Assembly (NCBI RefSeq): GCF_003171675.1
Contig: NZ_QFZQ01000013.1
Span: 21,720 to 85,719 of the forward strand
DNA: 64,000 nucleotides
Reading direction: 5' to 3'
Origin: Reichenbachiella versicolor
GTDB lineage: Bacteria; Bacteroidota; Bacteroidia; Cytophagales; Cyclobacteriaceae
Shown here: positions 8,960 through 18,167 of the stretch, one piece after another
How the letters are laid out: every line of letters starts with the position of its first letter
Numbering within the stretch: position 1 is the stretch's first letter
Notes under the pieces: model-generated
Told to the model about the DNA's origin: nothing
The model's input: the letters and a program-made list of their open reading frames with translations, nothing else
Database searches by the model: none
Program-made: the position numbers and the translations under genes

Positions 8960-8971
8960 GAAAATTTATCC

Positions 8972-9463
8972 ATGAAAAACTTATTTTTAATTCTAATGAT
9001 CATGACAAATACAATAGTAAACGCTCAAAATGGCAAGTCCTCAACAATCAAAAAGACATTTCAACGTACCACTACAGTAAGTCAATTCATTAATTCTGAT
9101 GCTTCAGTGATTTGGTCACTACTCACCAATGCCAAAGAATTTCCATCTTGGAACTCCACCGTTATTTCTATAGATGGAAAAATAGACCTTGGAGAAAAAA
9201 TAAAACTAAAAAGCACTTTAGATTCTACAAGAACTTTCAAGTTAAAAGTAAAAGAATTTATTCCTAACAAAAAGCTTGTTTGGGGAGATTCTATGGGAAA
9301 GAGAACATATACAATTATCGAAAAAGAAAATGGGACTCAATTTACAATGACGGAAACAATTGGAGGTTTTATGTTTCCTCTTTTTGCTAGCAAAATCCCT
9401 TCATTTGACACATCATTTGAGCAATTTACTGCGGATTTAAAAAAAGAAGCAGAAGCAAAATAA
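8972..9463 (+). CDS. secreted SRPBCC-fold protein
   Basis: This protein has 163 residues with an N-terminal signal peptide (MKNLFLILMIMTNTIVNAQ). The rest matches the SRPBCC (START/polyketide-cyclase-like) fold: residues 38-58 (SDASVIWSLLTNAKEFPSWN) are the usual first helix and WN motif, followed by antiparallel strands and a C-terminal helix. SRPBCC proteins bind hydrophobic ligands in a deep cavity; the ligand here cannot be told. Most relatives are cytoplasmic, so the export signal is a little unusual. It probably forms a regulatory unit with the upstream Crp/Fnr-type gene. Confidence 0.8.
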   Translation: MKNLFLILMIMTNTIVNAQNGKSSTIKKTFQRTTTVSQFINSDASVIWSLLTNAKEFPSWNSTVISIDGKIDLGEKIKLKSTLDSTRTFKLKVKEFIPNKKLVWGDSMGKRTYTIIEKENGTQFTMTETIGGFMFPLFASKIPSFDTSFEQFTADLKKEAEAK

Positions 9464-9480
9464 AAGCAAAAACCAGATAA

Positions 9481-9509
9481 GCCAACGTGAGGCTAACGCT
9501 CACGTTGGC
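9481..9509 (+). terminator. hairpin after the SRPBCC gene
   Basis: Perfect 11-bp inverted repeat (GCCAACGTGAG, 7-base loop, CTCACGTTGGC) 17 bp after the stop codon. There is no strong T-run, so it may be a weak terminator or an mRNA-stabilising hairpin. Confidence 0.6.
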
Positions 9510-9680
9510 TCTTGGTCATTTATAAAGTTGTTTGATATTTCTTTAATTCTACCATTCTTACTTTGATAAATTCTCTAAAGAAAATAATTACACTTTTTTA
9601 GACACTTGCTTTAATAGGTAGACTCAACAAACTTCTAACTTCGTCAAAATATTCATCATTCATACTGAACTCAAAAAAAC

Positions 9681-10160
9681 ATGACGCCAAAAGAGAACTT
9701 ACAGAAGCTAGGCTACCAACTACCTAACGCATCCACACCTGGAGGTAATTATGTATCTGTCAACATCCGCGAGAACATTGCTTATGTAGCAATTCAATTT
9801 CCAATTCTAAACGATGAATATAAGTATCAAGGAAGGTTCGAAGTATCCGGAAACGGGCTTTCTACAGAAGATGGATATAAAGCTATGGAGCTATGTGCAT
9901 TAAATGTTCTGGCACAGATAGATGAGAAAGTAGGATTTGAAAAGGTTGTCGGTCTTAATCACATAGATGCATATTTCCAATCTGGAGAAGATTGGGATGA
10001 CTCGCCAAAGGTTGTGAATGGTGCGTCCGACTTGTTTGTTAAGATACTGGAAGACAAAGGACAACACTCAAGGGCTATATTTGGAGTTCACAAACTTCCA
10101 CGTAATTTTAGCGTAGGGTTGACTGCCTCGTTTACTATAGAGAAATCTGTATCATCATAA
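9681..10160 (+). CDS. RidA/YjgF-family protein
   Basis: This 159-residue cytoplasmic protein is of the YjgF/YER057c/UK114 superfamily, in the longer, chorismate-mutase-like branch (PF14588 type). Typical segments are residues 4-35 (ENLQKLGYQLPNASTPGGNYVSV), a strand pair with AYVAIQFPI, the helix AMELCALNVLAQI, and a C-terminal LPRNFSVGLTASFTI. RidA proper hydrolyses reactive enamine/imine intermediates; this branch lacks a well-proven reaction, so only the family is called. It stands alone with no co-directional partner close by. Confidence 0.85.
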   Translation: MTPKENLQKLGYQLPNASTPGGNYVSVNIRENIAYVAIQFPILNDEYKYQGRFEVSGNGLSTEDGYKAMELCALNVLAQIDEKVGFEKVVGLNHIDAYFQSGEDWDDSPKVVNGASDLFVKILEDKGQHSRAIFGVHKLPRNFSVGLTASFTIEKSVSS

Positions 10161-10332
10161 ACACTCTGTTCAAAAGTAACATGAATTACTTAATTAGCAG
10201 ATATTAACTGACCATTACAAAAACATCAATTCGGCATTACTTCTTAGATCAATTTTTAAGTCTTAATTAAACCTCCATTGACTAGTTCTATAAGGTATTG
10301 GTTTTAAGTTTCTTTACCTCAGCTATAAAGTT

Positions 10333-10896
10333 ATGGAAGGTCTGAAGAAGTGTTTGACGATTGCGTTTTGTACGCTTTCATTGTTGGTTTCTGGGCAAGA
10401 ATATGAGACCCATGCCAAAGGATATGTGATGAGTTTTGGGAAAGTGATCCCCGGAGATATTGAGGTCAATTTAGAAAAGAACACAGTTCAGATACGAAAA
10501 GACGGTAACATATCTATTCTCCATGCTAAGAATGTCCAAAAGGTCTCCTCTTTTAAAAATGGAAACGAAGAAATCTATTATACTGGTTCCTTTGGCATGA
10601 GTAAAACAGTCATATTTAGAGCGCTGTCAGATGGTGGGCTTCCATTACTATATAGAGAAGGTGTAAAATTCAGCCAATACGATGACCAAGAGTATCCCCC
10701 GTATTTCATCATGAAAGGAAATCATATTTATTCTCTCGGAATGAGCAAAAAAGAAATTTTTGAAGTTTTTGATGGCCGATTTGAAAAGGAAATGAGTGAT
10801 TTTGTAAAAGAGAATAAAATCAACTTTAAAAGTGATGAGGGGCTTACTGCGTTATTTGATCACTACAATTCCATCACTATGATGGCTGCAAACTAA
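10333..10896 (+). CDS. secreted protein of unknown function
   Basis: This 187-residue protein begins with a hydrophobic segment (LTIAFCTLSLLVSG) ending in a signal-peptidase-like SGQ, so it is probably exported. The mature part is beta-rich (YVMSFGKVIPGDIEVNLEKNTVQIRKDGNISIL), then a mixed C-terminal helix region. The early GDIEVNLEKNTV-type pattern is common in Bacteroidota envelope proteins that report no known activity. I recognise no catalytic motif. It converges with the cystathionine beta-synthase-like gene across a hairpin. Confidence 0.75.
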   Translation: MEGLKKCLTIAFCTLSLLVSGQEYETHAKGYVMSFGKVIPGDIEVNLEKNTVQIRKDGNISILHAKNVQKVSSFKNGNEEIYYTGSFGMSKTVIFRALSDGGLPLLYREGVKFSQYDDQEYPPYFIMKGNHIYSLGMSKKEIFEVFDGRFEKEMSDFVKENKINFKSDEGLTALFDHYNSITMMAAN

Positions 10897-10937
10897 GTTT
10901 TCAATTTCTTCAAGGTAAAGAATTAAGATATAGCCCC

Positions 10938-10961
10938 TAAGGCTGAAACTACCCAGCCTTA
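10938..10961. terminator. hairpin between converging genes
   Basis: Perfect 8-bp inverted repeat (TAAGGCTG, 8-base loop, CAGCCTTA) between the end of the plus-strand unknown gene and the end of the minus-strand cystathionine beta-synthase-like gene. A short AAAAG/TTTTC follows. It probably serves both directions. Confidence 0.5.
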
Positions 10962-10985
10962 AAAGTTTTCGATATCAAAACAGCA

Positions 10986-12356
10986 TTATTTTGTCAATGA
11001 CATTAATAAGTCCGTCTGCGTAATAATATGTGTTTTGTTGTTTTCATCCCTCACTAGTATAGCCTTACAGTCTTTATTTAGTCTGGTAGACATCACATCT
11101 ACCGTAGTATCTAAAGCTATAAATGGGAATGAAGGATCCATTATATCCTCAATAGGCTGAGTTTTCAACTCTGGATTCTCAATCAGCGATTTTAATATCT
11201 TGGAGTCAGAAACACTTCCTACAAACTTACCTTCCTCTACTATTGGTACTTGATCAATACCGTGCTCATTCATTGTTTGAATAGCCTCGCCAATAGACAT
11301 ATCAGACTTCAGTGTAAATAGTTCATCATCGGTCCGGCCTTCTATGATAGCTCTAGCAGTGGCAAAGTCTCCTCCTTCATTGAACCCATGACTTTCCATC
11401 CAATTATCATTGTAAATTTTGCCTAGATATCTAGTCCCGTGATCTGGTAAAATAATCACCATTACGTCGTCTTTTTTGAGGTTTTCTTTAGCATATTCTA
11501 AGGCTCCAAATACTGCAGAACCACATGACCAACCTACAAAAAGTCCCTCTTCTTTTGCCAGCCTTCTAGTCATTAAGGCTCCATCTTTATCAGTCACTTT
11601 GACGAAGTTGTCTATCAAGTCGAAGTTAACATTCTTAGGAAGAATATCTTCGCCGATACCTTCTGTCAAGTATGGGTAAACCTCATTTTCGTCGAACTTA
11701 CCAGTCTCTTTATACTTCTTAAATACAGAACCATACGTATCGATTCCTACTGTTACTACCTCTGGTTTTTGTTCTTTCAGATATTTGGCGGTACCACACA
11801 TTGACCCTCCAGTACCTACCCCTGCTGCATAGTGAGTAATTTTACCCTCAGTATCTCTCCAAATTTCCGGCCCGGTAGTTTCATAGTGAGCTACAGAATT
11901 GGATGGGTTGTTATATTGGTTTGGATAAAACGAGTTAGGAATCTCGTTATTGAGTTTTTTAGCTACGCTGTAGTATGACCTTGGATCATCTGGTTCCACA
12001 TTGGTAGGACACATATGTACCTCAGCGCCCATCGCTCGTAGGATATCTATCTTCTCTGGACTTTGTTTATCCGCTAGTGTAAAAATACACTTATACCCCT
12101 TAGATATTGCTGCTAAAGCTAACCCCATACCAGTATTACCAGAAGTACCCTCAATGATCGTTCCTCCTGGTTTTAATATTCCTCTAGCCTCAGCATCCTC
12201 TATCATCTTCAACGCCATGCGGTCTTTCATAGAGTTGCCCGGATTGAAATATTCAACCTTCACTAAGATAGTTCCCTCAATGCCTTCATTGACATTGTTT
12301 AATTTAACCAATGGCGTATTGCCAATAGTTTCTACGATAGTATTGTAGTACTTCAT
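10986..12356 (-). CDS. cystathionine beta-synthase-like PLP enzyme with CBS domains
   Basis: This cytoplasmic PLP enzyme of the cysteine synthase/cystathionine beta-synthase group has 456 residues. Residues ~1-315 are the catalytic fold: K44 in FNPGNSMKDR is the Schiff-base lysine, EGTSGNTG (68-75) binds the cofactor phosphate side, and GVGTGGSMCG follows. Residues ~340-456 form a pair of CBS domains (LKSDMSIGEAIQTMNEHGIDQVPIV and PFIALDTTVDVMSTRLNKDCKAILV) that usually sense adenosyl ligands. The layout matches cystathionine beta-synthase rather than a plain O-acetylserine sulfhydrylase, but the substrate cannot be fixed from sequence. It is a single gene, 46 bp downstream of the next minus-strand unit. 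Confidence 0.92.
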   Translation of the reverse strand: MKYYNTIVETIGNTPLVKLNNVNEGIEGTILVKVEYFNPGNSMKDRMALKMIEDAEARGILKPGGTIIEGTSGNTGMGLALAAISKGYKCIFTLADKQSPEKIDILRAMGAEVHMCPTNVEPDDPRSYYSVAKKLNNEIPNSFYPNQYNNPSNSVAHYETTGPEIWRDTEGKITHYAAGVGTGGSMCGTAKYLKEQKPEVVTVGIDTYGSVFKKYKETGKFDENEVYPYLTEGIGEDILPKNVNFDLIDNFVKVTDKDGALMTRRLAKEEGLFVGWSCGSAVFGALEYAKENLKKDDVMVIILPDHGTRYLGKIYNDNWMESHGFNEGGDFATARAIIEGRTDDELFTLKSDMSIGEAIQTMNEHGIDQVPIVEEGKFVGSVSDSKILKSLIENPELKTQPIEDIMDPSFPFIALDTTVDVMSTRLNKDCKAILVRDENNKTHIITQTDLLMSLTK

Positions 12357-12402
12357 ACTGAGACTTACGATTTAGTGCCGTTTCGGATGTAAAACTAGAT
12401 AA

Positions 12403-12936
12403 TTATTCTAAGGTGATATTTTGATATTCTGCCGAGCCATCAAAGATTTCTACGATATCCGTATCTCCTTCTCTATACTCTAGCTTCATATATCTTGTAG
12501 TCAAATCGATGATGGTCAATTCGCTAATGGTATTTTCTTCTGGAATAAACTCTGACAGTTTCACTTTACCTTTGAAATTATTATCAATATCGCTTTCCAG
12601 CTCATATACTGCTTTTGAACGGATTCGTTTGATTACACCTTCATCGCACTGCTCCGTAGGAAATTGATAGAAGTAATATAAAGTATCAGCTTCCTCAGCA
12701 AAATTGGTAAAAGTAAAAGAAACACTCTGTTCACAAGTAGAAACATCGACTTCGTCCCCACTTTCAAATCTCTCTACTCTCACCCAGTGTTTTACAGTAT
12801 CTCCAGATAATAATCTCTGAGCCTGCTCAGATTTTAAATTAGTCCCTATATCCCCTACACATGCAAAAAAAGCGCTACCAATAAGTAGCGCCAGTATTGA
12901 ATTCTTTATCACTTTCAGTTTATCTGAGTTTTCCAC
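12403..12936 (-). CDS. predicted lipoprotein of unknown function
   Basis: This 177-residue protein has a lipoprotein signal: a hydrophobic run ILALLIGSAFFAC with the lipid-attached cysteine at C26. The mature region is beta-rich and acidic, with three further cysteines or so (STCEQS, TEQCDE) that might form a disulfide in the periplasm. I recognise no family. Its start overlaps the end of the upstream 627-residue gene by 17 bp, so the two are translated as a unit and probably work together at the envelope. Confidence 0.8.
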   Translation of the reverse strand: MENSDKLKVIKNSILALLIGSAFFACVGDIGTNLKSEQAQRLLSGDTVKHWVRVERFESGDEVDVSTCEQSVSFTFTNFAEEADTLYYFYQFPTEQCDEGVIKRIRSKAVYELESDIDNNFKGKVKLSEFIPEENTISELTIIDLTTRYMKLEYREGDTDIVEIFDGSAEYQNITLE

Positions 12937-14803
12937 TTCGGTCGATTACATAATAGGCCGTATCTTCAGGTCCAGCGCTTTCCATTTCTTCCTCTGTCAT
13001 CATATAAAGCACTGTTTCCTTCACTAGTTCATTGAATTTCACTTCAACTGGCTCATTTTTTGCCACAATTTCGTTAGTCCAAGCCACTTGTCCAACCTTA
13101 TCAGCGTTAACTACTACTAAGTTGGATGAAAGGTTCACTTTTTTTAGATTTTTTGCACTCGTATAAACATAAGCTGTTAGTTTGCCTTCTTGGGACGGAA
13201 CAAATTTCCCTTTAACCAATTCCGTAGAATCATTGTAGGTAAACCTTCCTAATTCAAAAGGTTCTTTCCACACGATTTTTCGCGCATTGGACACCATAGC
13301 TACAAAACCCTTTCCTACATTCTTCTTATCTATTCCTACCACGTAGATATTGGACTCATCATCTCTATCTATCGCGACAGTATAGTTTGCAGCCACTAGG
13401 TCTTCATCAACTGATAGGTCAGCTTTTAACGAATCAGCCACGACATCTAAAAAGATTGTATCTGACTCATCTTCAGCTATTCCCCATTTAGCACGTTCAG
13501 TATATTCACGGTTTAGCATGATCCATTTCTCCTTAGAGTTAGCGAAGAACTCTTCATAGGCCTTACGAATTTTCAGTATACCAAAGTCACCTCCATATTG
13601 ATTCTTGATAAAGTTTGTATATTTCTTTTGACCTTGGAGTACATAGTTCTCTTGAAGCTTAGCCACATCCTTTTCCATCAATTCCAGCACGCTGACTAAA
13701 CTATCAGTAAACATCAGCTGAAAATCCACGTCATCCAAGTTCCCAATTCTTGTATTACGCTCGGGGTTAACCATGAAATCGTACTCATTCTTTTTGATTT
13801 GGATCATAAATAAATCTACAGGAAGAGGATCTTCATCAAGATCAGCTAGTTTTTCTACTATGTATGGATCTATTTCATGGGTCAACGTCTCAAAGGCTAT
13901 ATCTTCAAGACCCTTTAAGCTTTCATTTTCCTTTTTGATTTTTTTATCGAATGCTAATAACTGAGTTCTTAGCTCACCTATCTCTCCTTCAATTTTTTTC
14001 ACTACTCCATATGCCCACTCTCCATATTCCCATGCCTCTACATCGTTTTGAAAAACATCCACTTCTGTCAATCCGTCGACGCCGTACGTTTCAATAGCCA
14101 CCAAATTAAGTTCGGGACTATATCCTTTTTTACCAATTTTACTCACTGCTCTACGAACATCATCGAAAGCATCTTTCATGATACTTTCACGATCTGCCAT
14201 TTCTTTAAGAGTGTCAATCTGAGGCTCTCCTACCATCAGTAAAAGGTCATTGTAAGATTCAAATCTTTGAAACAGGTTCTTATATGCTGCAGTACAAAAT
14301 GCATTTGATTTATTTGCCAATTGTAATTTTTTAAAGATCTCCTTTCCATACTTTTGAAGAGCTTCCATACTTTCGATTTTCTTTTCTATATCGAGATGCA
14401 CGTCTGATATTTTGATCCCAAACTCTCCTGTCCTAAGATCTCGCCTATAAAAACTTTGATAAAAATCGTCATTCTTCTTTAATTCCTTCTCCGTGATATA
14501 CTCCTTGGCTTTGGTAAAATACTCTAGAGCCTTTGCTGAAGCTTCTAATATAGCAGTAGAGTCTTTGATCAAATGAGACTTATCTACAATCTGATCATAA
14601 TAGATAGCCATTTGATAATTCCCATTAGGATGATCAGAATTCTTTGGCTCAGCTAAGAATGCTTCTAACTTAGGAAGAGCTACCTCATAATTTTTGGCGT
14701 CCAATTCTGGAAAAATATCCTTATACTTTAATTTTTGCCCTTGTGCACTACTACAGATAAGACAGGCTTTGATTATAAATGCTAAATAATAGAATTTTGG
14801 CAT
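12920..14803 (-). CDS. large exported protein of unknown function (helical repeat N-terminus)
   Basis: This protein has 627 residues and a signal peptide ending in SSAQGQ (about residue 23). Residues ~30-180 look like helical TPR-type repeats (YEVALPKLEAFLAEPKNSDHP, ALEYFTKAKEYI). Residues 270-300 form a short charged coiled coil (GELRTQLLAFDKKIKKENESLKGL). The C-terminal third (~470-610) is beta-rich (ESNIYVVGIDKKNVGKGFVAM, GKLTAYVYTSAKNLKKVNLSSN). No catalytic motif was seen. It overlaps the downstream lipoprotein gene by 17 bp, so the pair is likely an envelope module. I do not recognise the family. Confidence 0.8.
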   Translation of the reverse strand: MPKFYYLAFIIKACLICSSAQGQKLKYKDIFPELDAKNYEVALPKLEAFLAEPKNSDHPNGNYQMAIYYDQIVDKSHLIKDSTAILEASAKALEYFTKAKEYITEKELKKNDDFYQSFYRRDLRTGEFGIKISDVHLDIEKKIESMEALQKYGKEIFKKLQLANKSNAFCTAAYKNLFQRFESYNDLLLMVGEPQIDTLKEMADRESIMKDAFDDVRRAVSKIGKKGYSPELNLVAIETYGVDGLTEVDVFQNDVEAWEYGEWAYGVVKKIEGEIGELRTQLLAFDKKIKKENESLKGLEDIAFETLTHEIDPYIVEKLADLDEDPLPVDLFMIQIKKNEYDFMVNPERNTRIGNLDDVDFQLMFTDSLVSVLELMEKDVAKLQENYVLQGQKKYTNFIKNQYGGDFGILKIRKAYEEFFANSKEKWIMLNREYTERAKWGIAEDESDTIFLDVVADSLKADLSVDEDLVAANYTVAIDRDDESNIYVVGIDKKNVGKGFVAMVSNARKIVWKEPFELGRFTYNDSTELVKGKFVPSQEGKLTAYVYTSAKNLKKVNLSSNLVVVNADKVGQVAWTNEIVAKNEPVEVKFNELVKETVLYMMTEEEMESAGPEDTAYYVIDRSGKLR

Positions 14804-15113
14804 AACGGTATTTTTAGGTCTCTCAAAAATGAATAATACTATAGCTGATCGAAATATTCTAATTGCGCAATTTACCCATTATCAAGACAATACGCATACT
14901 TAGCAATACTACATACCGTAACCTCAAATCCCAAGAATATGAGGTTACGAATATAGCCTTGCTTCAAATCGACAGAAAATAATCTTCCAAATTCAAGTTT
15001 TCTTCTCTGAATTATCACCACATGATAAAATGCAAAGCCTATTACTGAAAACCAATTCAAATGATTCTGAATATTATTAACTCATTTAGAAGCACCCCTA
15101 TTTTAGAAGTCAT
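14804..15113. other. intergenic region between tex and the exported-protein gene
   Basis: This 310-bp AT-rich stretch separates two minus-strand genes. A 62-codon frame (14872-15060) has no family resemblance or clear start signal. The right edge holds a 9-bp inverted repeat (TTAACTCAT at 15077 and ATGAGTTAA at 15116) that overlaps the tex stop codon and could help end the tex transcript. Otherwise nothing is recognised; it must contain the promoter of the downstream two-gene unit. Confidence 0.4.
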
Positions 15114-17354
15114 TTATGAGTTAAACTTACCTTTAAGCATAGCTAGTTTAGATTGTAAGTCTCCATCTGGCGTTTGCTGCTCATTTCTCTTTTTCTCGAA
15201 TTTCTTCTTCGGCTTACCAAATGGATCTGACTTAAGAGATAGCGAAATACGTTTACTTGCTACATCTACCTCAGTCACTGTCACCTGCACTTGTTGCTGA
15301 AGTTTTACCACTTTTGATGGATCGCTGACAAAAGAATCCGACAGTTGACTAACATGAACTAAACCATCCTGATGAACCCCGACATCTACAAATGCTCCAA
15401 ACTTTGTGATGTTTGAAACAATTCCTGGGATCTTCATACCTATCTTCAAATCTTTGATTTCGTTAACTCCTTCTTGGAATTGAAACACTTCAAACTTATC
15501 CCTCGGGTCGCGACCTGGTTTAGCTAATTCATCAATAATATCCTTTAATGTAGGCAATCCTACTTCTTCAGTAACGTAGGACTTCAAATCAATCTTCCCT
15601 CTTAAAGCACTGTCTTTTACCAAATCTTGTACGGTACAATTCAAGTCCTTTGCCATCTGCTCCACAGTGGTATATCTCTCTGGATGAACTGCACTTCCAT
15701 CTAATACATTCTTGCTATTTCTAATTCTCAAGAAACCTGCCGCTTGCTCAAAAGCTTTAGCTCCCATTCTTGGAACATCCATCAAAGACTTTCTAGTCTT
15801 AAACGGGCCATTTTCATCTCTATACTTGACTATATTGCCCGCCAACTGCGGCCCAAGTCCAGATACATAAGTTAAAAGTTGCTTACTGGCAGTGTTGAGT
15901 TCCACACCTACTCCATTTACACAGCTCTCTACAATGGTGTCCAACGAACCTTTGAGCATATTTTGATCTACATCGTGTTGATACTGTCCTACTCCGATCG
16001 ATTTAGGATCGATCTTCACCAGCTCTGCCAATGGATCCATCATACGACGTCCAATTGATACAGCACCTCTAACTGTTACGTCCTCGTTTGGAAATTCCTC
16101 TCTAGCTACTTCTGAAGCCGAATAAATTGACGCTCCAGCTTCATTGACCATCGCTATGATCACGTTACTTGGAAGACCTATTGACTTAACAAAGTCTTCA
16201 GTCTCTCTGCTAGCTGTACCATTACCAATCGCAATCGCTTCAATATTATGCTTCTGTACCATATGAGCCACTGTCATAGCTGCTTCACGCTGTCTATTTT
16301 GCGGCTGATTTGGATAAATAGCTTCAAATTCAAGCAGCTTACCCTGTCTATTTAAGCAAACCACTTTACAACCTGTTCTGAACCCTGGATCTACAGCCAT
16401 TACATTTTTTTGACCAAGTGCTGGTGCGAGTAACAGTTGCCTAAGGTTATCAGAAAAGACATTGATCGCTTCTTCGTCTGCAAAGATTTTAGACTGAACT
16501 CTAGTTTCAGTCTCCATTGATGGTTTTAACAACCTCTTATAAGCATCTTTCAACGCTATTTTTACTTGCCCTGAACAAGCAGTACTTCCTTTTACCACTT
16601 TGTTTTCGATGGCATAAATAGCCTCATTTTCATCTGGATGAATATCTAAAGATAGGATCATTTCTTTCTCACCTCTTCTCATGGCTAGAAGTCTATGCGA
16701 TGGGATATTTTTTAATTGCTCCGACCACTCAAAGTAGTCTTTATATTTCTGCCCTTCCTGTTCTTTACCTTTGAAAACCTTTGATGTGATGGTAGACTTA
16801 CTGATAAACATCTTTCTAAGAGACGAGCGCACTTCACTATTTTCACTTACCCATTCGGCTATAATATCTCTCGCACCTTGTAAAGCTTGTTCAAGATCCT
16901 CTACCCCTTTTTCATCATTGATATATTTCAGAGCAATCTCTTCAGGATCTACAGTTCCTTGGTTGAAAAGTGTTTCTGCTAATGGCTCTAACCCCTTTTC
17001 TTTCGCAATAGAAGCCTTCGTTTTTCTCTTTGGTTTATATGGTAAATATATATCTTCAAGAACAGCCATTGAATCTGCTGCCTCTATCTTCTTCTTCAGC
17101 TCATCAGTTAATTTTCCCTGTTCATCGATGGACTTTAGAATAGCTTCACGACGCTTGTCAATCTCTCTGAGTTTACTGATTCTTTCTTTCACATTCCCGA
17201 CCTGTACTTCATCCATACTACCTGTTCGTTCCTTTCTATATCGAGAAATGAAAGGAACCGTGGCACCTTCGTCCAAAAGTTCAATAACTGCGGCTACACT
17301 ACTAACAGGTAAGCTATACTCTTGCGCAATAATGGAAATATGTTTTTGACTCAT
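15114..17354 (-). CDS. tex: Tex-family RNA-binding protein
   Basis: Tex is a cytoplasmic nucleic-acid-binding protein related to eukaryotic Spt6, associated with transcription. From the preferred start MSQKHISIIAQEY (17354; the frame extends six codons further up) it has 746 residues, the usual size. The order is a helical N-terminal Tex domain (RYRKERTGSMDEVQV), a YqgF/RNase H-like domain (VMAVDPGFRTGCKVVCLN), helix-hairpin-helix motifs (LLTYVSGLGPQLAGNIVKYR), and a C-terminal S1 RNA-binding domain (GMKIPGIVSNITKFGAFVDVG, then DGLVHVSQLSD). It is divergent from the TlpA-like gene across about 100 bp. Confidence 0.95.
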   Translation of the reverse strand: MSQKHISIIAQEYSLPVSSVAAVIELLDEGATVPFISRYRKERTGSMDEVQVGNVKERISKLREIDKRREAILKSIDEQGKLTDELKKKIEAADSMAVLEDIYLPYKPKRKTKASIAKEKGLEPLAETLFNQGTVDPEEIALKYINDEKGVEDLEQALQGARDIIAEWVSENSEVRSSLRKMFISKSTITSKVFKGKEQEGQKYKDYFEWSEQLKNIPSHRLLAMRRGEKEMILSLDIHPDENEAIYAIENKVVKGSTACSGQVKIALKDAYKRLLKPSMETETRVQSKIFADEEAINVFSDNLRQLLLAPALGQKNVMAVDPGFRTGCKVVCLNRQGKLLEFEAIYPNQPQNRQREAAMTVAHMVQKHNIEAIAIGNGTASRETEDFVKSIGLPSNVIIAMVNEAGASIYSASEVAREEFPNEDVTVRGAVSIGRRMMDPLAELVKIDPKSIGVGQYQHDVDQNMLKGSLDTIVESCVNGVGVELNTASKQLLTYVSGLGPQLAGNIVKYRDENGPFKTRKSLMDVPRMGAKAFEQAAGFLRIRNSKNVLDGSAVHPERYTTVEQMAKDLNCTVQDLVKDSALRGKIDLKSYVTEEVGLPTLKDIIDELAKPGRDPRDKFEVFQFQEGVNEIKDLKIGMKIPGIVSNITKFGAFVDVGVHQDGLVHVSQLSDSFVSDPSKVVKLQQQVQVTVTEVDVASKRISLSLKSDPFGKPKKKFEKKRNEQQTPDGDLQSKLAMLKGKFNS

Positions 17355-17456
17355 AGAAAATGTCGTTTTCAAAATTCGGGCATCAAAAATAAGTGGGAGA
17401 GTGAATTAATCAGTGTTTGATTTTGTATTAGTTCGTAGAAAGTTTTCCACAGTCAT

Positions 17457-18026
17457 ATGAAAGTTAAAAAAGAGACAAAAGAAGTAATAACAGTGCTAGC
17501 CATATTTGGGCTTTTATATTTCACAGGATGGGGCAAACATGTATCAGCTTTTATGCAAAAAGGTATCCTAATGACTGGAATCATTTCCCCCACCATTATA
17601 CAAGAAAAGGAAGCCGTTTCTGCTGATTATAATTTTTTATTATCAGACGCTGAAGGAAACAAAGTCAACTTTAATGAGTTCAAAGGCAAGTACATTTTTC
17701 TGAACTTTTGGGCCACGTGGTGCCCCCCATGCATTGCTGAAATGCCTGACATCAATGATCTTTATTTAAAAGTTGAAAACTCAAATACCAAATTCGTAAT
17801 GATTAATCTAGATCAAAACTTCGAAAAAGCTAAAGAATACATTGCTAAAAAAGGATACGAATTTCCCATTTATAAAATCTCTTCTCGACGCCCTGAAGTT
17901 TTTCAATCACAATCCATCCCCACTACGTTTATTATTTCCCCTGAAGGTAAAATCATCGTTAAGAAAACTGGAATGGCCAAGTATAATACTGAAGAAATAC
18001 GAAACCTCCTAAGCCCAACAAAATGA
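17457..18026 (+). CDS. membrane-anchored TlpA-like thioredoxin
   Basis: This 189-residue protein has an N-terminal membrane anchor (VITVLAIFGLLYFTGW, residues ~10-25) and a thioredoxin fold of the TlpA/ResA type facing the periplasm. The redox motif WCPPC is at C89 and C92 in NFWATWCPPCIAEMPDI, and the cis-proline loop is SIPTTFII. TlpA-like proteins reduce periplasmic disulfides, for instance in cytochrome c maturation; no partner gene is adjacent to say which. The ATG directly precedes MKVKKETKEV. Confidence 0.9.
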   Translation: MKVKKETKEVITVLAIFGLLYFTGWGKHVSAFMQKGILMTGIISPTIIQEKEAVSADYNFLLSDAEGNKVNFNEFKGKYIFLNFWATWCPPCIAEMPDINDLYLKVENSNTKFVMINLDQNFEKAKEYIAKKGYEFPIYKISSRRPEVFQSQSIPTTFIISPEGKIIVKKTGMAKYNTEEIRNLLSPTK

Positions 18027-18117
18027 AGCTCTGATAGAGAAGCTATAAAATCTCAAATCATAACGTATAACAGACTCTATTTTTCGGATTTAACAATAAC
18101 TACGATAAAACAACAGG

Positions 18118-18149
18118 TTTATAAATATACCAATTGGTATATTTATAAA
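18118..18149. promoter_or_regulatory. 32-bp perfect palindrome, probable TetR operator
   Basis: A perfect palindrome centred between 18133 and 18134 with the core ATACCAATTGGTAT. It ends 18 bp before the ATG of the TetR-family gene. This position and symmetry are what an autoregulatory TetR operator looks like. The core is GC-poor, and the arms continue as AT-rich complementary sequence for 16 bases each side. Confidence 0.75.
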
Positions 18150-18167
18150 ATCAACTAACTTTGCCAT

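Noticed and set aside
14872..15060. 62-codon minus-strand frame between the exported-protein gene and tex
   Set aside because: No homology, no typical start context and unusual composition; judged a chance frame.
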